A stretch of 49,760 nt of DNA. Source: Clostridia bacterium. Lineage in GTDB: Bacteria > Bacillota > Clostridia > Christensenellales > CAG-314. Under the pieces are notes generated by a model that was not told where the DNA came from, did not search any database, and was given only the letters and a program-made list of their open reading frames with translations. Where the stretch lies: NCBI GenBank assembly GCA_017409765.1, contig JAFQSA010000046.1, positions 1-49,760 of the forward strand. Reading direction: 5' to 3'. Made by a program: the position numbers and the translations under genes. Position 1 is the stretch's first letter. The number at the start of each line of letters is the position of its first letter. Below, piece after piece: positions 49,679 through 49,760 of this stretch.

Positions 49679-49760
49679 TTAGTCAGCAACGTATGGAATC
49701 AAAGCCATTTGACGTGCACGTTTAACTGCTACTGCAAGTTCACGTTGGTGACGAGCGCAA
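49679..49760 (-). CDS. rpsR: 30S ribosomal protein S18, C-terminal end (partial)
   Basis: The last 26 codons of a gene that runs off the right edge of the window. The translated end reads ARHQRELAVAVKRARQ followed by MALIPYVAD and a TAA stop, a near-textbook S18 C-terminus, including the RHQR and KRAR contacts with 16S rRNA. In most bacteria rpsR is preceded by rpsF and ssb, so those genes are expected just outside this window. A strong terminator follows the stop, closing that operon. Confidence 0.96.
   Translation of the reverse strand, partial: CARHQRELAVAVKRARQMALIPYVAD

Overview
This window looks like a chromosome segment of an uncultured, moderately AT-rich member of the Bacillota, class Clostridia. 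The signs are AddA/AddB instead of RecBCD, a PPi-type phosphofructokinase, a two-TM AmaP-like Asp23 protein, iron-sulfur cysteine desulfidase, strong AGGAGG ribosome sites, TTGNNN-17-TATAAT promoters and many hairpin plus T-run terminators. No phage, conjugation, transposase or CRISPR genes were seen. The genus cannot be named from sequence alone.

Layout. 1-9 kb: a DUF1858 redox protein, an M14 peptidoglycan-type peptidase, a PHP phosphatase, leucyl-tRNA synthetase (leuS), a purine permease, an XRE-type membrane regulator and cysteine synthase. 9-11 kb: an accessory-looking stretch with a MITE-like inverted repeat, tRNA-Pro(GGG) whose 3' end is duplicated around a 184-bp structured element, and an AmaP-like gene. 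11-16 kb: tadA with a family 2 glycosidase, dut with a VanZ-like gene, and a two-gene operon of unknown function whose promoter spacer holds ten consecutive C residues. 16-24 kb: pfp, uvrC, the trkA-trkH potassium system and an unknown membrane protein. 24-33 kb: the addB-addA recombination nuclease, a lipoprotein and a TerB-sized hypothetical protein. 33-38 kb: a GHL10-type glycosylhydrolase, mscL and a MATE exporter. 38-44 kb: tRNA-Pro(CGG), a tandemly duplicated pair of ABC-2 exporters, cysteine desulfidase and an isochorismatase-fold hydrolase. 44-49.8 kb: tRNA-Arg(ACG) followed by a hairpin cluster, a Na/Pi cotransporter, an iron-type alcohol dehydrogenase, a GH105-type lipoprotein and the 3' end of rpsR.

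Functional links. TadA makes inosine in tRNA-Arg(ACG), and that tRNA gene is also in the window. CysK and the cysteine desulfidase are opposing cysteine reactions. AddAB and UvrC serve DNA repair. TrkAH, MscL and the Na/Pi transporter handle ions and turgor. GH2, GHL10 and GH105 suggest use of plant or mucosal polysaccharides.

Most unusual signals. (1) A C10 tract sits between a consensus -35 and -10, a classic phase-variation layout. (2) A near-perfect duplication of the tRNA-Pro 3' end brackets a 184-bp element. (3) A dispersed intergenic repeat built on ACAAAAGT occurs five times between 11 and 24.5 kb. (4) A terminator, promoter and leader block is duplicated on both sides of the GH105 gene. 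(5) uvrC and the PHP gene have promoters placed so that their mRNAs should be leaderless.
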